Shown here in pieces: positions 15,887 to 22,839 of a stretch of 64,000 bases of DNA (position 1 is the first letter of the stretch; every line of letters starts with the position of its first letter). Source of the DNA: Paenibacillus catalpae (lineage in GTDB: Bacteria; Bacillota; Bacilli; Paenibacillales; Paenibacillaceae); the NCBI RefSeq assembly GCF_900112695.1, contig NZ_FOMT01000003.1:830553-894552 (forward strand), written 5' to 3'. The position numbers were made by a program, and so were the translations under genes. The notes below the pieces were generated by a model. The model searched no databases. It saw nothing but the letters and a program-made list of their open reading frames with translations, and had not been told where the DNA came from.

Positions 15887-16528
15887 ATGAAAAAGTACAT
15901 ACTCTTCGATCATGATGGTGTTCTGATTGATACTGAATTCTGGTATTACAAAGCGGGAGAACGTGCTCTGGCTGACATTGGATTTACCTTGGATAAAGAT
16001 CAATACCTCCGCGACATGACCCAGTCATTCGGCACTTGGTCCCAAGCTAGGGCGGCAGGTATTGATGAACAGATCATCAGTAAGCAGCGTGAGGTCCGCA
16101 ACGTCTATTATCAGGAATATCTAAGAACAGAAGCCATAGAGATTGAAGGCGTAGTTGAAACTCTATCCGAACTGTCAAAGTACGTCCGCATGGCCATCGT
16201 GACGACTGCAAAACGTGCGGATTTTCAACTTATTCATGAAAACCGCCAGATTACACAATTCATGGAATTCGTCCTTGTTCGCGAAGACTACGAGCGGACC
16301 AAGCCGCACCCGGAACCATACTTGACCGGCCTAAAGCGCTTCGGAGCTACCAAAGAAGAGACCCTGGTTGTAGAGGATTCAAACAGAGGGTTGAACTCAG
16401 CCGTGGCGGCTGGTATCGACTGTGCTATTGTCCATAACGACTTCACAAAAACACATGACTTCTCACAGGCCAGCTATCGAATCAAGACTCTTATTGAACT
16501 AAAGGACATTATCCTGACTGTAACGTAA
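15887..16528 (+). CDS. HAD-superfamily hydrolase, beta-phosphoglucomutase-like
   Basis: Encodes 213 residues. Motif I is DHDGVLID at 8-15 (nucleophile Asp8, acid/base Asp10), motif II is AIVTTAK, motif III is the Lys in RTKPHPEPYL, and motif IV is VVEDSNRG. An alpha-helical cap between residues 15 and 85 places it in subclass I with phosphatases such as Gph, YihX or beta-phosphoglucomutase. ATG 15887 is chosen because of AAAGGAG 8 bases before it; the frame is open about 10 codons further upstream. Probable substrate is a small phosphorylated metabolite. Confidence 0.82.
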   Translation: MKKYILFDHDGVLIDTEFWYYKAGERALADIGFTLDKDQYLRDMTQSFGTWSQARAAGIDEQIISKQREVRNVYYQEYLRTEAIEIEGVVETLSELSKYVRMAIVTTAKRADFQLIHENRQITQFMEFVLVREDYERTKPHPEPYLTGLKRFGATKEETLVVEDSNRGLNSAVAAGIDCAIVHNDFTKTHDFSQASYRIKTLIELKDIILTVT

Positions 16529-16624
16529 CCTGGGAGAGCATTCGCCAGCATGATATGGAATAATAATTCCATCTGCGCTGAATGTGGTAGTCTTCAAAAG
16601 TTTAAGCTGACCTTAACATAAGGG

Positions 16625-16655
16625 GCTTAAGCTAAACGGAAGACGATACTTTAAC
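16625..16655 (+). repeat. Array repeat, left arm only (copy 13)
   Basis: GCTTAAGCTAAACGGAAGAC then GATACTTTAAC. No hairpin or right arm; the next gene begins 36 bases later, so a deletion may have fused the left arm to the next unit. Confidence 0.6.
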
Positions 16656-16690
16656 ACGATAACCAATTGATTATATGGAGGTAAAAAGCA

Positions 16691-16993
16691 ATGTACGAAC
16701 ATCTCGTCGTTTTCAAGTTTAATACTAATGTCACACCTGCTAAGCAACAGGAACTGCTGGGCCAATTGCTCGGGTTTCAGGGTCGTATTCCCGGAATTCT
16801 CGATATAAGTGCAGGCCTCAATGTAACTGAAGAAAAGGAAAATATACACGGTTACACGCTCGGATTACGAGTTACATTCGATAGCCTTGTATCACTTCGT
16901 TCATATGGACCTCATCCTGTCCATCAGGAATTTGTAAAATCACTAGATGGTCTGCTGGAAAATGTTATAGTAGTTGATTACCCAAAGGTCTAG
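16691..16993 (+). CDS. Dabb (stress-responsive A/B barrel) protein
   Basis: Encodes 100 residues with the Dabb pattern: YEHLVVFKFN at the start, a helix LLGFQGRIPGILDISAG, then YTLGLRVTFDSLVSLRSY with HPVHQEFV and a closing strand NVIVVDYP. Proteins of this family form dimeric ferredoxin-like barrels and are linked to stress or to cyclase activities. The ATG follows TGGAGGT by about 7 bases. It is followed after 64 bases by a methyltransferase gene in the same direction with no repeat between, so this unit holds two genes. Confidence 0.8.
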   Translation: MYEHLVVFKFNTNVTPAKQQELLGQLLGFQGRIPGILDISAGLNVTEEKENIHGYTLGLRVTFDSLVSLRSYGPHPVHQEFVKSLDGLLENVIVVDYPKV

Positions 16994-17057
16994 TTCACGT
17001 TCACAAACACAATACTGTGTCAAAAGTAGAAGCAATTTAATAAAGGAGGTTAGTGAA

Positions 17058-17852
17058 ATGGAACGAAAGAGCACTTTTAATGAGATAGCGCAGGAGTATG
17101 AAAAGTACAGACCACCGTATCCTGAGCAACTTTTTAAAGATATATTAGATTACTCAGATTTAAATACGAATGATGAGATACTTGAAATTGGCTGTGGTAC
17201 TGGCCAAGCAACAAGAGGATTCGTGGATTCTGGATATTCTAATATAACCGCAATTGAATTAGGGGGGAATCTGGCGGAGCTTACTCGAGAGAGGTTTAAA
17301 GATAGACCAACCGTCAGAATCATAAATGCACAGTTTGAGACTTGGAATCATGATAATGCTCAATATAATTTGGCGATTTCGGGTACAGCGTTTCATTTCA
17401 TTCAGCCGCAAGAACTCGGATACAAAAAAGTCTTCAATCTGCTTAGAAACCAAGGAACAGTCGCATTTTTTTGGACTGTCCATGTACCATCATACAATGA
17501 GCCATACAACGAGATTCGTGAAATTTATAGAAAGTATGCTCCCCAACTCGATGATTCTCATAACCCATCCATGGAACAGATTATTAAGGAAAGGTCAAAT
17601 TTGACTCTACAGGATGGACTATTTAAGGACCTTGAAGTTAAACAATATACTTGGGATCACCTTTTTACAGCCAGTGAGTATATTGCTTTGTTAAATACGA
17701 ATTCTAGGCATAGGTTAGTTCCAGAAGACATTCGTAATGAATTATTTGGAGAAATTAGAGAGGTTATTGAAAGAAACGGAGGAAACCTTCTAAAACCACA
17801 AGCAGTTGTTTCATTCTTGGCAAAAAAAGAAACCATGGAGATGGACTATTGA
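17058..17852 (+). CDS. Class I SAM-dependent methyltransferase
   Basis: Encodes 264 residues, not closely similar to the methyltransferase at 12.2 kb. The start at ATG 17058 has AAAGGAGG 9 bases upstream. FNEIAQEYEKYRPPYPEQL at the N-terminus and ILEIGCGTGQATRGF at residues 41-55 (SAM loop) are typical of the trans-aconitate/UbiE-like group; ITAIELGGNL is the acidic strand. Unknown small-molecule substrate. The TGA stop is within the first bases of the next repeat copy. Confidence 0.8.
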   Translation: MERKSTFNEIAQEYEKYRPPYPEQLFKDILDYSDLNTNDEILEIGCGTGQATRGFVDSGYSNITAIELGGNLAELTRERFKDRPTVRIINAQFETWNHDNAQYNLAISGTAFHFIQPQELGYKKVFNLLRNQGTVAFFWTVHVPSYNEPYNEIREIYRKYAPQLDDSHNPSMEQIIKERSNLTLQDGLFKDLEVKQYTWDHLFTASEYIALLNTNSRHRLVPEDIRNELFGEIREVIERNGGNLLKPQAVVSFLAKKETMEMDY

Positions 17853-17940
17853 GGGATGGAGAACTATAGCTTAATATCCACCTATGAAGCTGCCGGCAGT
17901 ATCGGCAGCTTTATCACGTTAACGGGGAGGATTGCGTAAT
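17849..17940 (+). repeat. Array repeat, full copy (copy 14)
   Basis: Left arm GAGGGATGGAGAACTATAGC then TTAAT; perfect hairpin AAGCTGCCG (17887-17895) / CGGCAGCTT (17903-17911); right arm ACGTTAACGGGGAGGATTGC. Its first bases contain the stop codon of the methyltransferase gene. Confidence 0.8.
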
Positions 17941-18013
17941 AACAATACTCTTTACCTTTACATGATGTGATGGTTTAGAATGATTATAAATCAAAAATTG
18001 GAGGGATCACTAT

Positions 18014-18220
18014 ATAAGTAAGTTGTCAAGAAGGACAGGTGTGAATCTGCGTTCTTTAAGGTATTACGAAGAAAGGAAATTATTAAAGTTCATCAAGGCT
18101 TGCTTGGTTAAAGGGAAGCTCAACCGCTTATCGAATCTCAAAAACGATGATCAATGCCTTAACTTGTTTAGTCGCACACGTGATCGTATTAAAGCTGAGG
18201 TGGTAACATCACTCTGTTGA
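18014..18220 (+). pseudogene. MerR-family regulator gene, internally deleted remnant
   Basis: SKLSRRTGVNLRSLRYYEERKLL is an unmistakable MerR winged-helix start. It is followed directly by a segment that looks like a MerR C-terminal end (KACLVKGKLNRLSNL...), without the normal middle of the DNA-binding and dimerisation regions. A GGAGGG site precedes an ATA at 18014, with no standard start in place. Most likely a decayed gene of about 65 codons. Confidence 0.5.
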
Positions 18221-18278
18221 ATCATTGAGTAGAGCAAAATTAAGCAACGCGAAGAGACGCAGCTGAGGAGCAACGATT

Positions 18279-18368
18279 ATTGCGCCAACGGGAAACGATA
18301 GTTCCATTAATAAAGCTGCAGCAGATCAGAGGATCAGCTACAGCTTTGTTGAGGGCAGGATAGTACAA
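18279..18368 (+). repeat. Array repeat, full copy (copy 15)
   Basis: Left arm TTGCGCCAACGGGAAACGAT then AGTTCCA; hairpin AGCTGCAGC ... AGCTACAGCT with the conserved AGATCAGAGGATC loop; shortened right arm TTGTTGAGGGCAGGATAGT. Confidence 0.85.
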
Positions 18369-18794
18369 TGCATCAAAATTTTGGTCTTCACGGGTTATGG
18401 GTCTCAAGTTCTTGTCAAATAAAGTTGTGGAAGTTCATGGTACGTGTATAATTATGTCTGTCTCGCGGAGCGGATCAGCGTAATAGCTCTATAACCTCTT
18501 GCTCAATTGGTTAAACGAAGAGACGACGGGTTAGCCTGACAAGGTAGAAACCACGGTACTCGTTGCCAGTTGGGGCATCTCGGTGCCGCTGTGCAGTGGA
18601 GCAGGGATCAGCAGAATCGCATGTCGGAGATAATGATACATCATGTATTGGAGGTTGCAGCGGCGGCGTTGGCACCTATATTGGGGGAATGACCCAATGC
18701 TCTCTACTAATTCGGAATTGCAGAAGAAAAATTTACCCATACACTGACCTTTAATACTAGAATTTGAGTGATGGATCGTTTATTAAAGGGAATT
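18369..18794. other. Stretch without recognisable genes
   Basis: Short open frames occur on both strands here, but none has a ribosome binding site together with a protein-like sequence that I recognise. The base composition is higher in GC between about 18.5 and 18.7 kb than in the flanks. Possibly remains of decayed units. Confidence 0.35.
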
Positions 18795-18896
18795 ATGATG
18801 GTGAATATACTTAAATGGATAAATATTCCCCGGTCTATTGTGGGTCTATTCTTGCTCGTCATTGTGATTATTATTGTGATGAATAAAAGGAAATGA
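18795..18896 (+). CDS. Possible 33-residue single-pass membrane peptide
   Basis: ATGATG at 18795-18800 is preceded by AAAGGG. The product has a short amphipathic start (VNILKWINIPRS), one strongly hydrophobic segment (IVGLFLLVIVIIIVM) and a basic NKRK end, a composition typical of real small membrane proteins. No homologue recognised. Confidence 0.45.
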   Translation: MMVNILKWINIPRSIVGLFLLVIVIIIVMNKRK

Positions 18897-19100
18897 ATTA
18901 TGATAGAGGGCTGACCAGCAACCTTAGTATGTGAGTCCTTTTTTGCTACAGGGGAGAGTTTCTTGAAAGCAAAAAGCAACAGGCCCGATAAAACAACCTG
19001 CTGCCGGCTTTGCTCATATTCGTCTAATATTATAAATAATCATCAACTAATTCCAATCTCAGGCTTGGTCTATATTTTTATAGATATCTAGACTTATTCG

Positions 19101-19301
19101 TTATGCACTTACGCCTTGGTTCCATTTGTAGAAGCCATATCCCTGCCTCTCATAGAACTCTAAAAACCCATTTCCAGCTTGTATAGGTTCAAGTGTTACC
19201 TTAATCGATTTAGTAGTGTCACGCATATGAATGAGCTTACCCACCCATTCTCCATTTAACATATCTTCTTTCACCTGTTGCATAGTTTGACTTACGTACA
19301 T
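19101..19301 (-). CDS. Small soluble protein, unknown
   Basis: Encodes 66 residues from ATG 19301, which has AAAGGTGG 7 bases before it; the frame is open about 24 codons further. The sequence is polar with a probable beta-rich C-terminal half (KSIKVTLEPI, GFLEFYERQGYGFYKWN). Family not recognised. One of few minus-strand genes in the region and not flanked closely by repeat copies. Confidence 0.4.
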   Translation of the reverse strand: MYVSQTMQQVKEDMLNGEWVGKLIHMRDTTKSIKVTLEPIQAGNGFLEFYERQGYGFYKWNQGVSA

Positions 19302-19466
19302 GCAGTTCCACCTTTCCTGTGCCTCATATTTTTGTGACAGCAATCTCTTATACCCGCTAGCTTTAGCTATCATTTCAGGTATTCATAGTTTATGCCGCTA
19401 CTCGATTATATAGAATGTGGCGGTTAAATATTGTCACTTTCCGTTGTCGCATATTAGGTAGTTTTA

Positions 19467-19492
19467 TCGACTGTAAAGGGCAGAATAGTTAC
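19467..19492 (+). repeat. Array repeat, right arm only (copy 16)
   Basis: TCGACTGTAAAGGGCAG followed by AATAGTTAC. It lies just ahead of the doubtful gene starting near 19.55 kb. Confidence 0.65.
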
Positions 19493-19545
19493 AAAAAATG
19501 GGATTTAAGTTATACTCGATATTACCAGTCAAGAAAATATAGGAT

Positions 19546-19744
19546 ATGGTTTATCTATGTACTGATTGTGGGAAACGAACAAAGTTGGAGTTTCTATTTT
19601 CATGGTACAGATGACACCACGAATCTTAAGGCTGTGGAAGAGAACGTATGGTATTCCGGAAGACTTGAACATACCGAACATAACCGAATAAAAGATGTTC
19701 ATGCTTGTAATCTAGGATTTGATGGGAAGAGTTTGTCGCTGTAG
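19546..19744 (+). pseudogene. Possible zinc-ribbon protein gene with frameshift
   Basis: ATG 19546 opens VYLCTDCGKRTKLEF with a CxxC pair, then stops; the frame shifted by one base continues FYFHGTDDTTNLKAVEENVWYSG and ends at 19744. Joined, they would make a protein of about 65 residues. Either a frameshifted gene or coincidence. Family unknown. Confidence 0.3.
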
Positions 19745-20056
19745 AGAAGTTTAATTAGTAATTGAGGAAATGAGTTGGATTCGTTACGATCGTACGGATG
19801 ACCGAGAATAGATTGAATACCGTCTAAAGTCCGCGATAATGCTGTGGTTGTCATTCAAATTTTAACTTTATCACCTTAGTCGAGATGAGAACTCATCAGG
19901 AAGCCAGTTATCAATGTCCTAAACTTGTTTGGCAAACGGAACTTGATAGGATGGTGCATTTTTTGCTGACTAGCTTTATAGTACAATACAACACGTCAGC
20001 GACCGGCAAGTAATAGTTGCTGTTTTGTTGAAGTAAAGGTCGGGATATTTAAAAAT
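19745..20056. other. Gap with repeat copy and possible remnant
   Basis: A frame from ATG 19764 reads SWIRYDRTDDRE then an in-frame TAG, and could be a remnant. A right-arm repeat closes the gap. Nothing else supported. Confidence 0.3.
19996..20050 (+). repeat. Array repeat, weak hairpin plus right arm (copy 17)
   Basis: A weak CAGC (19997-20000) / GCTG (20018-20021) stem, then right arm TTTGTTGAAGTAAAGGTCGG followed by GATATTT. The AAAGGTCGGG of the arm is positioned to serve as the ribosome binding site of the next gene, whose ATG is at 20057. Confidence 0.7.
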
Positions 20057-20326
20057 ATGAGATACATAACACTCTCAATCATTTTTACCATTACTCTTTT
20101 AGTGGCATTTGCTTTCTTTTTCGGACCTTTTGGTAGTTTTGTATTACTAGTCGTTGCCGCAGGTGTTATTGGTCATTTGTTCTCATTAACAAAAAAATTA
20201 GATTCCAGGATTTATGAATTAGAAAAACTACAAGGAATCATTAAAGATGATGACTATAATTTGAGTAATGAAGAAATCGAAAAAGAGTTAGAACAGTATA
20301 TTGATGAACAAAACGAAAATAAATAA
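20057..20326 (+). CDS. Small membrane protein with charged coiled-coil tail
   Basis: Encodes 89 residues: two hydrophobic segments (LSIIFTITLLVAFAFFFGPF and FVLLVVAAGVIGHLF) followed by a Lys/Glu-rich helix (KKLDSRIYELEKLQG, then EEIEKELEQYIDEQ) likely to form a coiled coil. ATG 20057 is only a few bases past the repeat right arm, which probably supplies its ribosome binding site. Family not recognised. Confidence 0.6.
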   Translation: MRYITLSIIFTITLLVAFAFFFGPFGSFVLLVVAAGVIGHLFSLTKKLDSRIYELEKLQGIIKDDDYNLSNEEIEKELEQYIDEQNENK

Positions 20327-20390
20327 ACGTTATGGTTTATTTAAGATGACCACTACCTTATTCACGCATCGCTCCATTTGGCAAGACCCT

Positions 20391-20500
20391 TTGCGCTAAC
20401 GAGCAAGATTGTTCAATAGCCAAACTGCTGAAGCTGCCGGATAACGATCGGCAGCTTTGTTGCGTAGTGCTTGGAAACCTAGCTAAACAGGAGCTCTTTC
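20391..20500 (+). repeat. Array repeat, full copy (copy 18)
   Basis: Left arm TTGCGCTAACGAGCAAGATT then GTTCAA; perfect hairpin AAGCTGCCG (20431-20439) / CGGCAGCTT (20449-20457) with TTGT; a degenerate right arm CCTAGCTAAACAGGAGC. Confidence 0.8.
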
Positions 20501-20506
20501 AATAAT

Positions 20507-20555
20507 AGACGAGGTTTACAAAGTGAATATTGTAACCCTCGTCTTGTTTGCTTTT
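20507..20555 (+). terminator. Probable terminator hairpin
   Basis: AGACGAGGTTTACAA pairs with TTGTAACCCTCGTCT (a few mismatches) and is followed by TGTTTGCTTTTTT on the plus strand. Confidence 0.5.
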
Positions 20556-20587
20556 TTAGCTATCTTTCCCGCTGAGAGTCATGTCAA

Positions 20588-21226
20588 CTACTCATCCCAC
20601 CTGGAATGTAGAACACTTTGGCAGAAGTTGGGCCGTTTATATCCCGGAAGAAGCATTTCACAAATGTCGGCGTTAATCGTGCCGTATGTCGTTTCCGGTT
20701 TGTGTTTGAAGCCCTCCAAGAAGGCATGTAATATCTTGTGCTTAAAACTGTCCCGAGGAAAAGCCTTCACGATTTGCTCACGCGCTTCTGTGGAGATAAG
20801 ATCGAAGTTCTTCCCCACCACATCATACCCCACGCCAAAATTCATAAGCGCCGCTTCGGCTTCCTTATACTCAACAATTCCTATCGTAGTATGAAGAGCT
20901 ACAGCATCCCATACCAGCCGAATATTCTCTTCCGGAACGCCGCGGCTTTTAAGAAAATCACGAGCAGCATTAGCACCATCGACCTCAAAGCGTTTGTCAT
21001 CGCTTCGGAATTTAGGGGTAAGTCCAATATCATGAAAAAGCGAACTAATATAAAGCAATTCGGGATCATATTTTATTTGATTAAGGTTACCCTTCATTGC
21101 TGCAAACAAGAATACCCGGTTCGAGTGATTCCACAATAGATCGTCGCCATGCTCGCGCAATAACTCAGCTGCTTCAACGGCTAGCTTACTGTCGGGAATC
21201 TTTATATCTGCGATAAAATTTGACAT
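20588..21226 (-). CDS. HD-domain phosphohydrolase-like protein
   Basis: Encodes 212 residues. His34 (WNHSNRV) and His65-Asp66 (SSLFHDIGLT), followed by ALHTTIG and a later Asp, form the metal-binding HD pattern, as in cyanamide-hydratase-like and related HD hydrolases. The start at ATG 21226 follows GAGAGGG. It is downstream of and in the same direction as the azoreductase gene, 80 bases apart, and may share its promoter. Substrate unknown. Confidence 0.78.
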   Translation of the reverse strand: MSNFIADIKIPDSKLAVEAAELLREHGDDLLWNHSNRVFLFAAMKGNLNQIKYDPELLYISSLFHDIGLTPKFRSDDKRFEVDGANAARDFLKSRGVPEENIRLVWDAVALHTTIGIVEYKEAEAALMNFGVGYDVVGKNFDLISTEAREQIVKAFPRDSFKHKILHAFLEGFKHKPETTYGTINADICEMLLPGYKRPNFCQSVLHSRWDE

Positions 21227-21306
21227 CGATTACATCCCTCTCTCTTCACATAATAACTTCAGACAATATTCTCGCTTCCTTGATTATCTCTGCCGACTTT
21301 AGAAGG

Positions 21307-21957
21307 CTAGGCAGTTACACTTTTCTTTGCTAGTCGTGCTGCTGCTTCCAGAACTTCTTGTTTTGCTTTCTCCAGCACATCTGCTTTGTCTAGCAAGTTT
21401 GTACCTTGGGCGCGGACAATCTGGTAATCCACGACGCCGAGGAAGTTAAACATCGATTTAAGGTACTTGTGCGAGAATTCGTTATCTGTGTACCAGTCGT
21501 TATTCGTGTAGATGCCGCCGCTTCCTTGAATCACTAGTAAACTCCGACCGTCCTTCAATAAGCCTACGCTACCGTTTTCCGTATATTTGAAGGTCTCGCG
21601 AGCGATCATGATGTTATCCATGTAATCCTTCAGTCGGGAAGGGATGTTAAAGTTGTGAAGTGGCATAATAATGACATATTTTTTTGCATTCTTGAATTGC
21701 TGCAAAATCTCATTCATCTTGCTGGTAACGCGTTTTTCATCGTCCGTCAATTCTTCACCGGAGGCAAATTTTCCCCAAGCACTTAAAACAGTACTGTTTA
21801 CTTCCGGGATTTCTTCGCTATAAAGATCGATCTGTTCGATCGATTCGTTGGGATTCATCTTACGGTAGGCCTCAATAAAATGCTTGCCAACTTCAAGGCT
21901 AACAGAAGTAGGGGAATCTACAGTGGCATGTGCATTGATAACAAGCAGCTTTTCCAT
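21307..21957 (-). CDS. azoR: FMN-dependent NADH-azoreductase
   Basis: Encodes 216 residues of the AzoR/flavodoxin-like family. It opens KLLVINAHATVDSPTSVSLEVG (phosphate-binding loop of FMN), has MPLHNFNIPSRLKDYMDNI (family signature, with the MPL-NFxIP motif) and GSGGIY further on. These cytoplasmic enzymes reduce quinones and azo compounds with NADH and protect against electrophiles. A TAGGAGTGG site precedes ATG 21957. It is divergent from an Rrf2 regulator, which is the obvious candidate for its control. Confidence 0.88.
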   Translation of the reverse strand: MEKLLVINAHATVDSPTSVSLEVGKHFIEAYRKMNPNESIEQIDLYSEEIPEVNSTVLSAWGKFASGEELTDDEKRVTSKMNEILQQFKNAKKYVIIMPLHNFNIPSRLKDYMDNIMIARETFKYTENGSVGLLKDGRSLLVIQGSGGIYTNNDWYTDNEFSHKYLKSMFNFLGVVDYQIVRAQGTNLLDKADVLEKAKQEVLEAAARLAKKSVTA

Positions 21958-22024
21958 TCTTCCACTCCTAAATGTATGATTTCATAATTGGCGACAACAT
22001 TAATCGCCGATTAGATTTGACTAT

Positions 22025-22053
22025 AATATATAGCTACAAGAGGGCGAAGTCAA
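22025..22053 (-). promoter_or_regulatory. Promoter of the azoreductase gene
   Basis: On the minus strand TTGACT (22053-22048), a 17-base spacer and TATATT (22030-22025) form a near-consensus vegetative promoter. It is flanked by the inverted repeat ATTTGACT (22015-22022) / AGTCAAAT (22048-22055), which includes the -35 and is a plausible operator. Confidence 0.6.
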
Positions 22054-22079
22054 ATTAATTTTTATGGTATGGTGTAAGG

Positions 22080-22108
22080 TTGACAATTGGCGTGGATATT
22101 ATTAGGAT
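22080..22108 (+). promoter_or_regulatory. Promoter of the Rrf2 regulator gene
   Basis: TTGACA, a 17-base spacer and TAGGAT, about 40 bases before the start codon. Confidence 0.5.
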
Positions 22109-22148
22109 TTAAAGTATTTACCCATGAAAAAAAATGGGAGGAGTTATT

Positions 22149-22661
22149 ATGCAGTATAGTGTCGGAGTAGAATATGCACTCCATTGTCTGGTTTACTTAA
22201 TTCCAAACGAATCAACGATTGGTATAAAGGAACTTGCATTCTTTCAAGGCATTCCAGAAACCTACTTATCAAAAATTTTCACAAAGCTGGCGAAGGCGGG
22301 TATTATCTCGTCGGTTCCTGGCGTTAAAGGCGGATTTAAACTTGCACGTGATCCGGATGAAATTTCATTTTGGGATGTGGTTGAGGCCGTAGAGGGAAAG
22401 AAGCCGATTTTTCAGTGCCAGAACATAAAGGATAAGGGGTATATATATCGCAGCCGCGATTGTTCCGACTGTACAGAACCCACGAGTTCCTGTTCGATTA
22501 ACTTAGTTATGCTCGAAGCAGAAGAGACTATGCAAAATTATTTGCGAAGTAAGAAATTGTCTTGGCTGGAGGAAGAATTGGATCGTGTCTTGCCTGCGCA
22601 GACACGCAAGGAAACGCGGGCGTTTTTTGCGAAGGGTCATTCCATAAACGAAAGCGAATAG
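22149..22661 (+). CDS. Rrf2-family transcriptional regulator
   Basis: Encodes 170 residues from ATG 22149 (GGGAGGAG 6 bases before). The N-terminal winged helix is typical: YSVGVEYALHCLVYL, then ETYLSKIFTKLAKAGIISSVPGVKGGF. A cysteine-rich segment, FQCQN then CSDCTEPTSSC, occupies the region where Rrf2 proteins carry metal- or redox-sensing cysteines. This suggests a sensor of oxidants, electrophiles or an Fe-S cluster. The divergent azoreductase gene and its palindrome-flanked promoter are likely targets. Confidence 0.82.
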   Translation: MQYSVGVEYALHCLVYLIPNESTIGIKELAFFQGIPETYLSKIFTKLAKAGIISSVPGVKGGFKLARDPDEISFWDVVEAVEGKKPIFQCQNIKDKGYIYRSRDCSDCTEPTSSCSINLVMLEAEETMQNYLRSKKLSWLEEELDRVLPAQTRKETRAFFAKGHSINESE

Positions 22662-22795
22662 GGACGGCGTATATTCCCATAGAATAATTTGAACAAAGCC
22701 CAGGAATCGCAAGGAATGAGCAGCACCACTTTTTGTCGAAGTGTGAATGAAACGAGAAAAGTCTAACGCCGGCAGTCCACCAGGTCCAATAAAAA

Positions 22796-22830
22796 GGGAG
22801 ATCGTCTGACCTCAGACGATCTCCCTCTCT
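22796..22830. terminator. Bidirectional terminator
   Basis: GGGAGATCGTCTGA and its exact complement TCAGACGATCTCCC form a 14-base stem with a 2-base loop between the convergent Rrf2 and serine hydrolase genes. Confidence 0.7.
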
Positions 22831-22839
22831 TATGTGTTC

